DNA from: Prorocentrum cordatum
Taxonomy: Eukaryota; Sar; Dinophyceae; Prorocentrales; Prorocentraceae
DNA: 64,000 bases
Assembly: GCA_963575745.1 (NCBI GenBank)
Contig: CAUYUJ010007224.1
Span: forward strand, 663,501 to 727,500
Direction of reading: 5' to 3'
In this document: positions 50,701-62,417 of the stretch, piece after piece
Position numbering within the stretch: the stretch's first letter is position 1
Layout of the letters: each line of letters opens with the position of its first letter
The notes under the pieces: model-generated
What the model was told of the DNA's origin: nothing
Databases searched by the model: none
Seen by the model: only the letters and a program-made list of their open reading frames with translations
Program-made: the position numbers and the translations under genes

Positions 50701-51970
50701 TGCTCGCGCAGTTCATCCCGCCCACCCACCCGCAATTTGGTTTTCAAAACCCCTGCGACGGCGATTGCAATGAATGCTTGGCGTTGGCTGGTGCATCTGT
50801 GCGGACGCGCTAGCCCGCGCATGGTCGCGCGCGCAGCGACCAGCTAGTGCGGCGCGACAGACGCGACCACGGTGGTGTTGAATGCTGGGCACTTCCAGCG
50901 GGCATTTCACTGCGAGTCGGTGACGTTGGCGGCGCGGTGTCATAGCGACGCCGACAAAGGTAGACACGATAATGAGAGTAGCGATGATGGTGGCGATGGT
51001 GGCGATGACGACGGCGACGCCAGTGACGGCGCCGGGTGATCAGGCCCGCCGATAATGATGACGATGTCCCCGCGTCGGTGATGAAGGTTTTGGAAGAAGT
51101 TCAACATGCGCGCGCGGCCGACGCGCGCGAGTGGCCCGCGAGGTAACATTTGACACGGGTCGTGCCCCCCAGCACCCGCGCAAAGGCGTTCGGATGAGTT
51201 CGACATGCGGCGCGAGGGGCCCGTTTAGCAGCGTTCGGTGGCAATGCTGGAAACACTTGTGGTTTTAGGAAGAATTTGCCAGAGCGCGCGCGCAGGCATT
51301 TTTTGATAACTGATGTTGCAACACCATACGTTGTTATAGGTGTTTGGAACACTCGTTTTTGAAACCAGTGCGAAACCCATGTTTTTTTAACGGATTTCGG
51401 CATGCGTGCGCGAGGACGCGCGCGCGCGTGATTCGTCCCATTTGTTGCAAGGGGTTCTTGCGACAACACGCACGCAAATGCGTTCGAGCGATTTCGACAC
51501 GCGCGCGCGAGAGGCCCCTTGGCAGCAGTCTCTGAGAATCTTTAAAAAACCAATGGTTTCCGGAAGAATTCGCAAGGGCGCGGACGCAGGTTTTTGTTTG
51601 AAAATCTGTGTTGCGAAACTATGTGCATTCATGTTTTCTGGACACTCGATTGGGAATTCCTTTCGAAACTGATCATGTTAGAGATTTTCCGGCATGCGCG
51701 CCAGACGACGCGCGCGTGCACAAGTCGTCACATGTTTTGCAAGGTTTTTTCTGAAATTGCTGAGTTGTGATGAGCGAGTGCGCGTGCAAAGTAATTCTTG
51801 CAGAGGATCAGGGGGGGGGGGGGGGCGAACTCCAGCCTGCCTGGGATGGTACGAGTTCGCATGTAGGATGGACGATGGTGCAGAATCTTATGTAAATTAC
51901 AGATGCCCAGAGGGTAATGATAAATCGGGAGGGTGGTGGGTCATATTTTTGAGGAAGTCATACTCTATTT
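50690..51970 (+). repeat. 1.3-kb higher-order repeat, block 1
   Basis: It starts with CCCACCCACCCGCAA, ACCCNTGCGACGGCGATTGC and TTGGNGTTGGCTGG, then carries ~293-bp satellite units: TTCCGGCATG(C/T)GNGCGC centres at ~51395 and ~51688, and GGAAGAATT near 51270 and 51560. It ends with GGGATGGTAC, GGACGATGGTGCAGAA. Confidence 0.8.
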
Positions 51971-52014
51971 GGTGCACTATTTGTTTTTCCACTGCTCTTA
52001 AGAAAGTTGGAGTT

Positions 52015-52642
52015 GACAACTCCGCTGCTCGGGCAATGGCCCCACCCACCACCCAACACCCACCCGCAACTTGATTGCAAAACCCATGCGACGGCGATTG
52101 CGATGAGGGCTTGGTGTTGGCTGGTTCGTCTCTGCGGCCGCGCTGGCCCACGCATGCTCGCGCGCACAGCGGACAGCTTGTCTGGCGCGACCGACGCGGC
52201 CGCGGTGGCGGTAACCCCTCGGCATTTCCCAGCCCATGGTGATCACCCCAATGACGATGACGGTGTCTTCGCGTTGGTGATGAGGGTTTTGGAGTTCGAC
52301 ATGCGCACGCGGCTGACGCGCTCCATTGGCTCGCATGGTGTTCTTTGACAGGGATTGTGTCCCCCTCAGCACGGCTCGCAAAGCTGTTTAATGACTTCGA
52401 CATGCGGCGCGAGCGGCCCGAGCGGTCGCATTTGACACGACATGATTGAAGGATTCCGGCATGTGCGCGCGACGACGCGCGCGTGTGCACTTCGTCCCGC
52501 GATTATTGAGGTGTCTACGACAGCACGTGCGCAAAGGTTTTCGAACGAGGTTCGCGCTTGCGCGCGGGACGCCCGCTTGGCAACGTTTGCTGAGGGTGAT
52601 GATGATGATGATGACGACGATGATGATGATGACGATGATGAC

Positions 52643-52706
<64 letters not shown>

Positions 52707-53066
52707 TCGGAGCCAGTTGTTCCTTTGAGGAGTTCGCAAAGGCGCGGACGCATGTTTTGTTTCGGTCGTTCAAGCACTTCTGGTGCAAAAGCATCCGTTG
52801 CAACATGTGTTCGGGACATTCGATAGTCATACCCATACGAAAACGACAGGGTTTGAACGATTCCGGCATGTGCGCACGACGACGCGCGCGTGTGCAGTTC
52901 GCCCCGCCAACGAACGCGCGCGATTAGGATACATTGCCAGGGAAAGGTCGGGTGGGTCGATACGGGGCTGCTAGGGATGGTACAGTTTCATATTTCGGAC
53001 GGACGAATGTGCAGAACCAAATTTGGGGGGTGGACGAACGTTATTTATTTTGTGGGAGAAGATAAC
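52015..53066 (+). repeat. 1.3-kb higher-order repeat, block 2
   Basis: Repeats block 1 from CCCACCCGCAACTTG through the satellite (TTCCGGCATGTGCGC at ~52456 and ~52862) to GGGATGGTAC, GGACGAATGTGCAGAA. Offset from block 1 is about 1.32 kb. One satellite unit is expanded by a GAT tract at 52595-52707. Confidence 0.8.
52595..52707 (+). repeat. (GAT)n tract inside the satellite
   Basis: GAT/GAC triplets inserted in a ~293-bp unit. Subtracting it restores the normal spacing. Confidence 0.95.
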
Positions 53067-53082
53067 CTACCCGTCAAGCCCA

Positions 53083-53285
53083 CACGACAGGCGGCGACGA
53101 GGCGGCGTCGGAGCGGCGACGGCAACGTCATAGCCGCCAGACCGGCACGCAGGCCCAGACGACGGGTGGCGATGAAGCGGCGACGGGGCGGCTACGGCGA
53201 CTACAAACCGCAAGCATGCCCACACGACGGGAGGTGGACAGAGCGGCGACGGCGACGACATAGACCGCACGCAGGCCGAGGTCCT
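53083..53285 (+). repeat. ~66-bp tandem repeat, three units
   Basis: CACGACGGG(A/T)GG, GAGCGGCGACGGCGAC and ATAGACCGCACGCAGGCC-type words repeat three times. Confidence 0.8.
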
Positions 53286-53685
53286 TAGAGGAGACGCGAG
53301 AGCCCCTAGGTGCAAGCACTGTTGCGGAATCCTGTGTATGCATATACCGATAGGTCGATAGATTCCCCCAGGTGTGCTTGCATTCGAGGTGTTTCCCCTG
53401 TACCCCAGGCAGCGCTTGCACCCAGGGTCTTCTCCTTGGTGCTCCCAGGCTGTGGGGCCTGCCTGGCGGTCTGGCTGCTCCGTTGTCGCCGCTGCCGCCC
53501 GCGCCGCCGCCTCGTCGCCGCGTCGTCGTCTGGGCCTGCGCGGTGGCCTCCGCGTGCAGACCACCAGCCCCTCGTGCGCGCCGCCGGCTGTCGCCTCGGC
53601 CCTGGCCTCGCTGGCTTCGCGGTCCCCTCCTCGGTCCCCATCGTCGTTGTTCAGCCACGCGCGGAGGGGGGGTATGGTCGCAGGC
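53286..53685. other. GC-rich stretch with one unit of a 70-74-bp repeat
   Basis: GGCGGTCTGGCTGCTCC, then GTCGTCGTCTGGGCCTG at 53455-53540 matches the three-unit array at 62418-62636. TGCTTGCA words flank both. No gene is recognised. Confidence 0.55.
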
Positions 53686-53887
53686 CTAGAGGTTGACACC
53701 AACACCAAGATCGGCGGTGTGCCTCCACCGAGGGAAGACGAGCCCGATCTCGGCGATGGTGGTAATATTCTGGCTTCCAAGGTCACCAAAGTATGACCAC
53801 CAACGCCGAAATCTAGGATCATCTTCCCCATGTGGAGGCAACCCCCTGTGCTGGTGTTGGTGCCAATTTCCAAGCCTCCAATATGGG
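53686..53887. mobile_element. Near-contiguous ~100-bp inverted repeat
   Basis: The left half GACACCAACACCAAGATCGG..TGCCTCCACCGAGGG is mirrored by the right half (reverse complement GGCACCAACACCAGCACAGG..TGCCTCCACATGGGG). The centre is near 53787 with little or no loop, so the whole 200 bp can form one long hairpin. Confidence 0.85.
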
Positions 53888-53911
53888 GGAGGGGGGGAGG
53901 CATTTTGGAAG

Positions 53912-54037
53912 CACCCCTGCTTCTCAGAAGGCGCGGGCCTTGTCTGTGGATGTAGGGCCAGCGCCTTCTGAGAAACAGCCTCCTTCTAAGAAGCCTTCCC
54001 CCTTCTCCCTACCCCCCCTGCGCGCCGCGAAGTGACG
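53912..54037. mobile_element. Foldback element GGCCTTCTCAGAAGGC, diverged copy
   Basis: CTTCTCAGAAGGCGCGGGCC and its mirror GGCCAGCGCCTTCTGAGAA, then CCTTCTAAGAAGCC and CCTACCCCCCCTGCGCGCCG, related to 44813-45028. Confidence 0.65.
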
Positions 54038-54209
54038 TCGTATTGTTGTACCGAAGGGGGCCGGGGCGTGACGTCAGCCCACGTCCAACTATGTGCATGC
54101 ACATCTGAGCCGCCTACGGCGAATCACCGCCACCGTGCCTGGGTTGTGGGCAACAGGCGTACTGGATGTTCGTCGGGATGCCGCGGGATGCATCTCGGGG
54201 ACCTCGTGG

Positions 54210-54770
54210 AAGCAGTTTTAAGGTGGAGGCCGTTTTCGGGCCTTTTGGGGCGTCTTGGGGCGTACCGGGAGCTCTGGGGGCCTGTCGGGGGCATCTTGGG
54301 GCCTCCGGGGGGCATCTTGGGACGGAAGGCTCGAACTGTCGGTTCGGGCTCCCTTTCTTGGGCCCTCTTGGGGCCGTTTTGGGGTTCTCTCGGGCCGTCT
54401 TTAGGGCCCTCTTGGACCGTCGTGGGGCCCTCTTGGGGGACTCCGTGTCCGTCTTGGGGTGGTCTTGGGGGCTTCATGGTACGGCTTTGATGCGTCGGAA
54501 GACCGAAATTTCCAGAACCTAAACAACATTGGAAAACGTAGCGGAAATCTTTGATGTTGGTTTCTCGGGTCCCACTTAAGAAGGCTCTTGCAGCTCATTC
54601 GGGGCGTTTTGAAGGCTTCTTGGGACATCTCAGAGCCACCTTGAGCACTCTTGGCCCGTCTTGGGCTCTTCTCGGCCCCGAAGAAGTCATGCGCCACTTC
54701 TCGGGGGAGCTCATGGGGACCGCGCCAAGCCCCAGGAGATTTGACAATATGGGGTCCGTGCTCCCTGAAG
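54210..54770 (-). repeat. GGCCCCAAGA island, reverse orientation
   Basis: GGCCGTTTTGGGG, CCCTCTTGG words. A module on the minus strand at 54490-54570 (AACATCAAAGATTTCC complement, then GGTCTTCCGACG). From 54038 to 54209 no gene. Confidence 0.85.
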
Positions 54771-54872
54771 ATTCCTAGGGAGTGAGGACTGAGGCCCAGG
54801 GGATCGAGCAAGGTACCCGAGGACACGCCAATTCGTCCCCGAGGGCAGGCACGTTAGTAGATATGAATTCGA

Positions 54873-54875
54873 CAC

Positions 54876-54926
<51 letters not shown>

Positions 54927-54992
54927 ATATCTATATATGTATATAGATATAGATAGATAGATATATGTATATATACATATGTGTAATAAAGA
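54873..54992 (+). repeat. (TA)n tract
   Basis: TA dinucleotides with GATA and TGTA breaks, directly before the next island. Confidence 0.95.
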
Positions 54993-55004
54993 AACAAGTG
55001 CCGC

Positions 55005-56045
55005 CCCCCCGGCCCCAGGTCCCACACCTCCCCGTGACATCTCGGGGACGCTCCCAGTACCGCTCCCCCGGCCTTTCCGGGGAGCCTCCACAGCGCTCCA
55101 GGAGGGCCCAAGACGCCTCCCAGGAGCCCCCAGAATGCGAAAGGATGGCCCAAGACGCTTCCAAGCAGCCCAAGTCAGCCTTCGGATTGCTCTCGAGGCT
55201 CCCAGGTGGCCTCCAAGAGACCCCGAGAGAAATCCGAGAGGCGTCCCGGGACGGCCCGAAGAGGCCAACATCGTACATGTTCTTCGGTGTTTGTCTATGT
55301 TTTTGGCTTCTCGCGTGTTCGAGCTTCCAACGGTCCAAGAGCGCAGAAGAGGCTCCCAAGACCGCCCCAAGACCACCCAAGAGACCCTCAGGACGTACCC
55401 AAGACGGGCCAAGAAAGCTCCAAGATTGCCGAAGAGGCGCCCAGGACAGCCCCAGACCACCCCAGAACAGGCCCAAGATGGGCCCAAGAGCGGGAGCAGG
55501 AGGTTTCCAGAGACATCCGAGAGGCCTCTAGGACCACCCAGAGGCCCCCAACACACCCCCGATCCCTGAGAGGCCCCAAAAAGACCCCGACGAGGCTCCA
55601 AGAACAGCCCAAGAGAGCTGCGAGAGCCATCCCGAGAGAGCCCAAAGAGGGTAAAATCGTTGATTTCCATTGGTTTTTCTGCTGTTTTTCGCCTTCTCAC
55701 GTTTTCCCACCTCCAACCTTCGAAGATCGAGGATTACAAAAAGAAGAAGAAGAAGAAGAATTCCCAGAATTCTTTTGATTGTTTTGCAAAGTGGACTCCT
55801 ATTCAGAGATCCCACACATCCCCTGACATCTGGCCGGTACCGCGCCTCCCGGCTTCCTGGGGGACCCCCAAGACGCCCAAGGACAGCCCAAGACGACCCC
55901 AAGGAGTTCCCAGAACGTAAAGAACGGCCCAACACGCTCCCGCGCAGCCCGAGACCATTTTCCGACGGTTCTCCAGGCCTCCAGGAGGCCTCCAGAACCA
56001 CCCGGAGATCCGGAAGATCCCACACCCCTGAGGGGCCCGGCTAAC
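55005..56045 (+). repeat. GGCCCCAAGA islands with two modules
   Basis: It starts GCCCCCCCGGCCCCAGGTCC. Modules at 55255-55330 and 55647-55735 (AAATCGTTGATTTCCATTGG, TTTTTCGCCTTCTC, CCTTCGAAGATCG). An AAG tract lies at 55738-55760. ATCCCACACATCCCC/CCCACACCTCCCC recurs at ~55020 and ~55808, so the island itself is duplicated. Confidence 0.85.
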
Positions 56046-56392
56046 AAAACCCGCGAGGCACAAAAAACAGCGCCGAACAGCGCCAAGGAATTGAACAAAA
56101 ATGGAAATGCCACACTTCCTTCTTTTTTTGAAGTTTGGCCCCAGGTCTATTCTTGCACAACAGACCACAATTCAGACCCCCCTCACCTCCAAAACAAACC
56201 CAGGAAGCTTTTGAGGGCCCCAAATTGTTGAATACCTAAAAAGGAAATTAATGATTTCTGCGTTTCCGCACTTCCCCTTCTACACGATTCCGAGGCTTGC
56301 GCAGGGCCTCCAAGGGAGTCCTTGGACGCAAGAAGCGACCAACTTGATATTACATGAGTTAGCTCGCCTATCATGCCTAGCTAGAACTTGAA
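56046..56392. other. No gene seen
   Basis: A-rich between islands; CCTAAAAAGGAAATTAATGA may be a degraded module. Confidence 0.45.
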
Positions 56393-56840
56393 CGCGCGCG
56401 AAGCGCGCGAGATGGTTCTAGTATCTACATGTATATGTGTGTGTGTGTGTTAGGCAGCGCTGGCCCCCAAACAGTACGGTATTGCACTGTGGAGGTGGAA
56501 GCTTTGCAGTGTAGGCTGTGTGGTGACAGCTATGTTTTGTGAGTTGTGTGGTGAGGTTTATGGAAGTGAAAGCTATGCTGTGTAAGCTGTGTGTTGCAAT
56601 GTATGCCGCGTGAGATATGTGGTGTGAGATATGAGTGTTAAAGCTGTGGGATGACACGTGCATCGTGTAAGCAATGTGGCGTGAGCTGTGGAGGTGAACT
56701 CTATGTCTAAGCTATGCGGTGTGAGCTGGAGGTGGGAATCATGTGCAAGCTAAGTGATGTAATCTACGGGGTGCGAGCTGTGCAGCGTAATCGGAGTGCG
56801 TCGTACCATCTGTTGTGTAAGCTATGCCGGGAAAGCTATG
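56393..56840 (+). repeat. Hairpin plus TGTGGTGTAAGCTATG minisatellite
   Basis: CGCGCGC-GAA-GCGCGCG (56393-56409), TGGTTCTAGTA, TG tract, CCCCCAAACAGTACGG, then ~350 bp of TATGTGGTGTGAGCT words: the same order as 50180-50700. Confidence 0.85.
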
Positions 56841-56858
56841 CCGTGCAAGCTCAGTGCA

Positions 56859-57135
56859 CGGGGCGCCCACGAGGCGGCAGGGCGGCAGCGTGGCGAAGCC
56901 TCGGCACATCCCCGACCCCACACGCGCTGGGCGCCCACGAGGCGGTACGCTTCGCAACGTGGCGCAGACCCAGCATGCCCCCGAGCAGCGCGGGGCGCCC
57001 ACGAGGCCCCACGGGCGGCAGCAAGGCGCAAGCACGGCACATTCCCCAAGCGCTGGGCGCACATGAGGCGCCCACGAGGCGGCCACGGGCGCGTATAAGC
57101 GCGGTGCGCCCACGAGGCGCCCGCGAGGCGGCACC
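56859..57135 (+). repeat. GGGCGCCCACGAGGCGG tandem, ~65-bp units
   Basis: GGGCGCCCACGAGG at ~56861, 56929, 56993 and ~57072, with GCAGCGTGGCG-like spacers. Confidence 0.8.
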
Positions 57136-57232
57136 GGGCCGCAACTGCGGCGACAACTCGACACGCCCATCCAGTTCCTTGGACAGCAGAAGTGCTACAC
57201 CAGAAGTGCAAGCACGGTTTGCGGAATAATTA

Positions 57233-57515
57233 TGTCTATATACGTGTGTGTATATATATACACGCATACATAAACAAATGCATAGATCCCAGTCTACGGG
57301 GCCTGGGGCCCCAGGGCCCGGGGCCCGTCAGCACATTGGGACGGGGGCCCGTCCCAGAAGGCTTCCGAGTCGGCTCAAGAGGTGCCCCAGACGGGCCAAG
57401 AGGGTCCCGAGTCGCCGGAGAAAGATCCCCAGACGCCCCTGATGGCGTCAAGGTGGTCCCAAACGCCCCCAAGACGCTCTATAAGAGCTTCCAGACGGCC
57501 CAGAACATTCACTGG
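57233..57515 (+). repeat. TA/TG tract and short GGCCCCAAGA island
   Basis: TATATATACACGCATACATA, then GGGGCCTGGGGCCCCAGGGC, then CCAAGAGG and CCCCAGACG words. Confidence 0.8.
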
Positions 57516-57900
57516 GCTCCAGGCGCTACGCGCTGGGTGTCAGGTCCTAATCGACTCTAGGACGGCCCTTGTGTTTTCTGCTGCCTAGCTCTTGTCGAGT
57601 CAGGGGGGGCCAGAGAATCGTCGATAGTTTTGCTCATCTCACCATGTCCCTTGTGCGGTGGCTTTGTTGCGTGACAGTAATTTATCTGACGCGCGGGTCC
57701 CTTTGCTGAATTCAAACGCTGCGCGCAGGGTGTCGTGTTCTGGTCGAGCCGAGGACGGCCCTGGGTGTGTTCTGATTTCGAGCCTATGTCGAATCATGGG
57801 CGGCCAGAGCATCAGTAAAGTGTTTGGTTTTTCAAGGTCCCTCCACCTGTGCGGTGAGTTCTGGACGAACGCAAAATTCAGACGTTTCGCGTCCTGGCGC
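57515..57900 (+). repeat. ~191-bp tandem duplication
   Basis: AGGACGGCCC at 57559 and 57750; shared order GGGTGTC, TTCTG, TGTCGA, GGCCAGAG, TCCC..TGTGCGGTG. The units are diverged. From 57901 to 58263 no gene is seen. Confidence 0.75.
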
Positions 57901-58263
57901 CCTGGACCGCGCGCCTACAGATCCACGCGGCCAGTTCGACCAAACAGCGTCTCAGAGCTGGGCTCCCCGGCTGGAGTTTTCACACGGCCGAGTGGTGCAG
58001 GCCTTCCACCGCCCCCCCCCCCAACCCAACGTGGGAAGAGGGACCATCTCTGCCGCTCGGCCGCAGTGGTCCAACAACCTCTGCACCCCTTGTGCGTTTC
58101 AAGGCTGCCTTCGGGATGGTCTATCTGGGTGATTCGGGTTCACATATCTGCTGAGAAGACCACCTACCCCTAGTGTTTCGGGCCTCTTGACTGAGGCCCG
58201 CATCGAAATTCTCAGGGGGCCCTGAACTGCTGGTCAGGTGCCCGCGCCCGCTTGCCCCCGCAG

Positions 58264-58428
58264 GAGCTGAAGGAGGAGGAGCCCGTGCCCGTGCCCGAGC
58301 TCCTCAGCGTCCCCGCCTCGCCGGAGGGGGGCCCGCTGGCGGACCCCGCGGCGGCGGAGGCGCGGGCGCGTCGTGGCGTCGCAGATTCGCCCCGTGGAGG
58401 AGGGGGGGAGCCCTGGGGAGGGGGATGA
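58264..58428 (+). CDS. Possible terminal exon, unrecognised
   Basis: A strong acceptor (GCTTGCCCCCGCAG) is followed by an acidic, Pro-rich frame (KEEEPVPVPELLSVPASPEG) ending in TGA at 58426-58428. No upstream exon or domain was found, and the GC-rich minus strand is also open. It may be chance. Lies 0.4 kb after the 191-bp duplication. Confidence 0.3.
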   Translation, partial: ELKEEEPVPVPELLSVPASPEGGPLADPAAAEARARRGVADSPRGGGGEPWGGG

Positions 58429-59030
58429 TGGGCTCGAGGCGCGAAGAGCAGCGCTGTTCGAGAGGGCGGCGGAACGAGAGACCCTGGGAGGGGGAGGAGG
58501 GGTTCGGGGATCGTGGTCTGGGCACGTTGCCGTAGATTCCCAGAAGGATCCCAGCCTCGGGGGGCTTTCCTGCAGCTGCGCCTCGCCGAGGGCGTTCCGG
58601 GGGTACCGGAGACCCGAGTGACGACTCTGTCCCGAGAGCCAGACACTTTCGCGTCACGATATCATTCACTGCGTGGAGCTCCCCAGATGTGCATATATTT
58701 CGGGACCGTTCTCCCGGGATTGTCCAGGCGCAACAGACTTCGAGTATAAACGAGCATGGGTATTGACATATTGGTAGTGAGTCTCACGGTGAGTGAGTTC
58801 GAGTGTGAATGAGTCTCAGTTGTGCAAGTGAGGCTGTGCGCATGAGTCTTGATCTGGCTCAGCTCAGGGTAGATGCGCGTCAGTGGCCTGAGCATGACAT
58901 GGCGGGACTGAGTCGACATGGCCGCGCGATCCATCCCTCCATGACGAAGGAAGGAACATGAGTGCTCATGTAAACGCCGTGCCAGACCCTTGCACGCCGT
59001 TCTCTGGCACAGAAGATTTTACGCATTGGC
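58429..59030. other. No recognised gene
   Basis: CAGCTGCGCCTCGCCGAGGG at ~58571 is shared with 14120 (-) and partly 16600. A TGAGTCTCAGT/GAGTGAGT patch lies at 58785-58860. Confidence 0.45.
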
Positions 59031-60290
59031 TCACTCAGATATCTCGCGCGGCACAGCACGTAAAGGAGCGAGAGAGAGTTTGCTCGCGGCCTTGCGCTGG
59101 AAGCTCACACGCCAGCGTCCCGCTGGCAGAGCGAGCTGCGGCGGCCCAGGCCCAAGAGCACACGTCGGCCAAGGGGGGGCACGCGGTTCGGCTTTCAAGC
59201 GGCCAGAGCAGGTCCTGTTCGCCACCAGAACTCGGCATCGCTCGGACATGTGCATGTTTCCTTCAACCAGCGAGGAGCATCCTTGACCATTTGGCGAAAA
59301 AACCACGCACGGAACCAAACAAGCAGAGGGAATGGACGTCCGAGCGATGACCAGCTCCGCACTTGGGGGCCCGTGGGTCTGGCGACGATCTACACTTGGC
59401 ATCGAGCAGCGCGCGGCTGGGCGTGCGGGGAATTCGAAGAATAGGTCGTCCGTGCTTGGCGTCGGGCCGGCAGCCTGACCATGCTCACGCAACGGCCATA
59501 AAAAAAACATTGAGCGGATTGCTTACTTGCCAGCTCCTGCAAAACCGTCCGCACGTGGCATCGGGCCACAAAGGGCTAAAGCAGATACTCTTGCGCAGCG
59601 CCATTCCGAATTTCTCGGCAAGCATCTCCAACGTTGAACCGACCTGCTTCCCGAAGCGATGGAGGGCCTCCTTCACAGACTTCGGTGGACCTTGGACCTT
59701 TTTCACCAGCTGCCAGCAAGGGGGCGGCCGCACCAGCACCATGTCCGCCATCTCTATGGCGTGGACATCACGTAGAGATTCAGCCGACATGGGTCGTCGT
59801 GAGGGCCGCGCTGTACGTTGGTTCCGGGCGTACGCAGTCGATCGTCACTGCGCCAAGTGTGGTCTGCCCGTGCGGGGCCGTCGTCGTCAGGTAGTTGGCG
59901 TGCGAAAGTATGGGGCCGAAACGCTCCATGCTGTGCGCCACGGACGACGCATCCCAGGTGAAGGTGGCCTCCGTCATAGGCATGCAGAACAGTCCGCGAG
60001 CGATATTCTCTTTTGCCGCCCTTTCTTCGTTGTCCACGTAGTCCATGAATTCTTTCCACGAGGGGGGCCTGCTTGAAGTCGTCGGCCTGCAGCCAACTGT
60101 CCGCCGGGGACGGCGCGGCCTGATGATCTCGCTTGGGTGCGCGTTTGTTGTAATGAATATGGTCGTCCATGGCACGAAGCCAACGATGGTGGCCCGCTGT
60201 TTCTGGACTTGCTAGCGAAGCGAACTTGAACTCCCACGTGAGCAGGAAACACGCCGTCGCTCCTGTCTGTGCGGTAAATCTTGGCCCCAT
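59031..60290 (-). pseudogene. Degenerate coding-like sequence, minus strand
   Basis: Three overlapping minus-strand frames have ordinary protein composition and hand over to each other: 60290-60050 (WEFKFASLASPETAGHHRW), 60175-59780 (WKEFMDYVDNEERAAKENIA, HSMERFGPILSHANYL) and 59790-59485 (KEALHRFGKQVGSTLEMLAE). Frame changes suggest a decayed gene or mobile-element protein. I do not recognise the family. The + strand frames of 59363-60076 are probably shadows. Confidence 0.4.
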
Positions 60291-60329
60291 TCAACATTCT
60301 GGAGTACGTGCCCCCCCTCGTGAGTGCTG

Positions 60330-61030
60330 GAGCTAGCGCGCTCGCCCCGCAAATGCGTCCGGCCATCAAAACAAGCAAACCGCTTAAAACATCCTCGCAA
60401 CTGGGCCCCTTGGGGTGCAACAGTCACCGCCTCGCTTGAGACATCCTCGGGTGCTGCTTCGAATGCGTACGAGTTTGGCCACCCACAGAGGCACACCGCC
60501 CAATACATCCTCGCAATCTGAGCCCCAGGCGGTGCTGAAACCAGCACCTTACCCGAGACATCTTCATAATCTGCTCTGCACGCAGACGAGCGTGGCCACC
60601 AAAGCAGGCAATCCGGTCGAGACGTCATCGCAATCTGTGCACTCGGGTACGAAAGTTAGCGCCTCGCCCGGGACATCTTCAACATTTGCACCGAAACCGG
60701 GGGATGTTGGGCTGTTATGAGGCAAACCGTTCGAGACACCCCCGCAATTTGGGCGCGAACGGTGCGGTGACATACCCCCTGACAGTTCCACCTCGGGCGT
60801 GTTGAAACCAGCGCCTCGCCCGAGACATCCCCATAATCTGGTCTGAACGCAGACGAGTCCGGCCACCAAAACAACTGTTACGAAAGCCGAGGATGTTTGG
60901 GTCGGTAAAAAGGCAGTCCGCTTGAGAAATCTCCGCTATCTTGGCGCGAACGGAGGGGTGAGATACCCCCTGGCGGGCCCCCGCTGCAGGTGTTGAAACC
61001 ACCGCCTCGCCCGAGACATCCTCACATTTT
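60330..61030 (+). repeat. ~56-60-bp tandem repeat with GAGACATCCTC core
   Basis: About ten units with GCCTCGCCCGAGACATCCTC or variants (60395, 60438, 60503, 60566, 60622, 60678, 60735, 60816, 60925, 61010), then CAATCTG and GAACG words. The core resembles GCCTGAGACTTCCTCACAAT of the other arrays. Confidence 0.8.
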
Positions 61031-61035
61031 TCTCC

Positions 61036-61037
61036 AG

Positions 61038-61105
<68 letters not shown>

Positions 61106-61313
61106 GCATCAGCATCAGCATCATCAGCATCATCATCATCATCATCATCATACGCAGCATCAGCATCACATCATGATCATCATCATCATCATCATCATCA
61201 TCAGCATCATCATCGTCGCCGTCCTTGAGATCATCATCGTCATCACCATCATTGTCATCAGCATCATCATCATCGTCAGCATCAGCATCAGCAGCATCAC
61301 CATGACCACCATC

Positions 61314-61347
<34 letters not shown>

Positions 61348-61405
61348 TCACCATTACCATCACCGTCATCATCATCATCATCATTATCATCACCAACGTC
61401 TTCGT
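61036..61405 (+). repeat. (CAT)n tract
   Basis: CAT/ATC triplets with CAGCAT, CACCAC and CGT patches. 61406-61615 has no gene. Confidence 0.95.
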
Positions 61406-61615
61406 CGTTATCAGCATCGTATCATAACTTGAGTAGTGGTGACCCTGCATGTTATTCTGAATGTGCGAAGTTCCAGACGTTTCGCATATCCCCGCCAGCC
61501 TATCCCGAAACGATGTCCAGGCGAGTCGAGGTGATCGTGGAAGTGCGGGAGCAAAGAGGGGAACGGTCGAACCGTGCGAAGGAGGGGGGAGGAGAATGAG
61601 GAGGCTGGATGGATG

Positions 61616-62335
<720 letters not shown>

Positions 62336-62417
62336 TGACGTTGAACATCATAACATTTCCCAAACAGTGCTTGCACTTAGGGGGCCTTCTCTCTTCTTTC
62401 CTAGTATTAGCTTGGTC

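Noticed and set aside
57658-58173. A 171-codon + strand frame
   Set aside because: It spans a diverged 191-bp tandem duplication and then GC-rich DNA; no domain and no conserved features.
59363-60076. A 237-codon + strand frame
   Set aside because: The minus strand of the same region has more natural protein composition in successive frames; this frame looks like its shadow.
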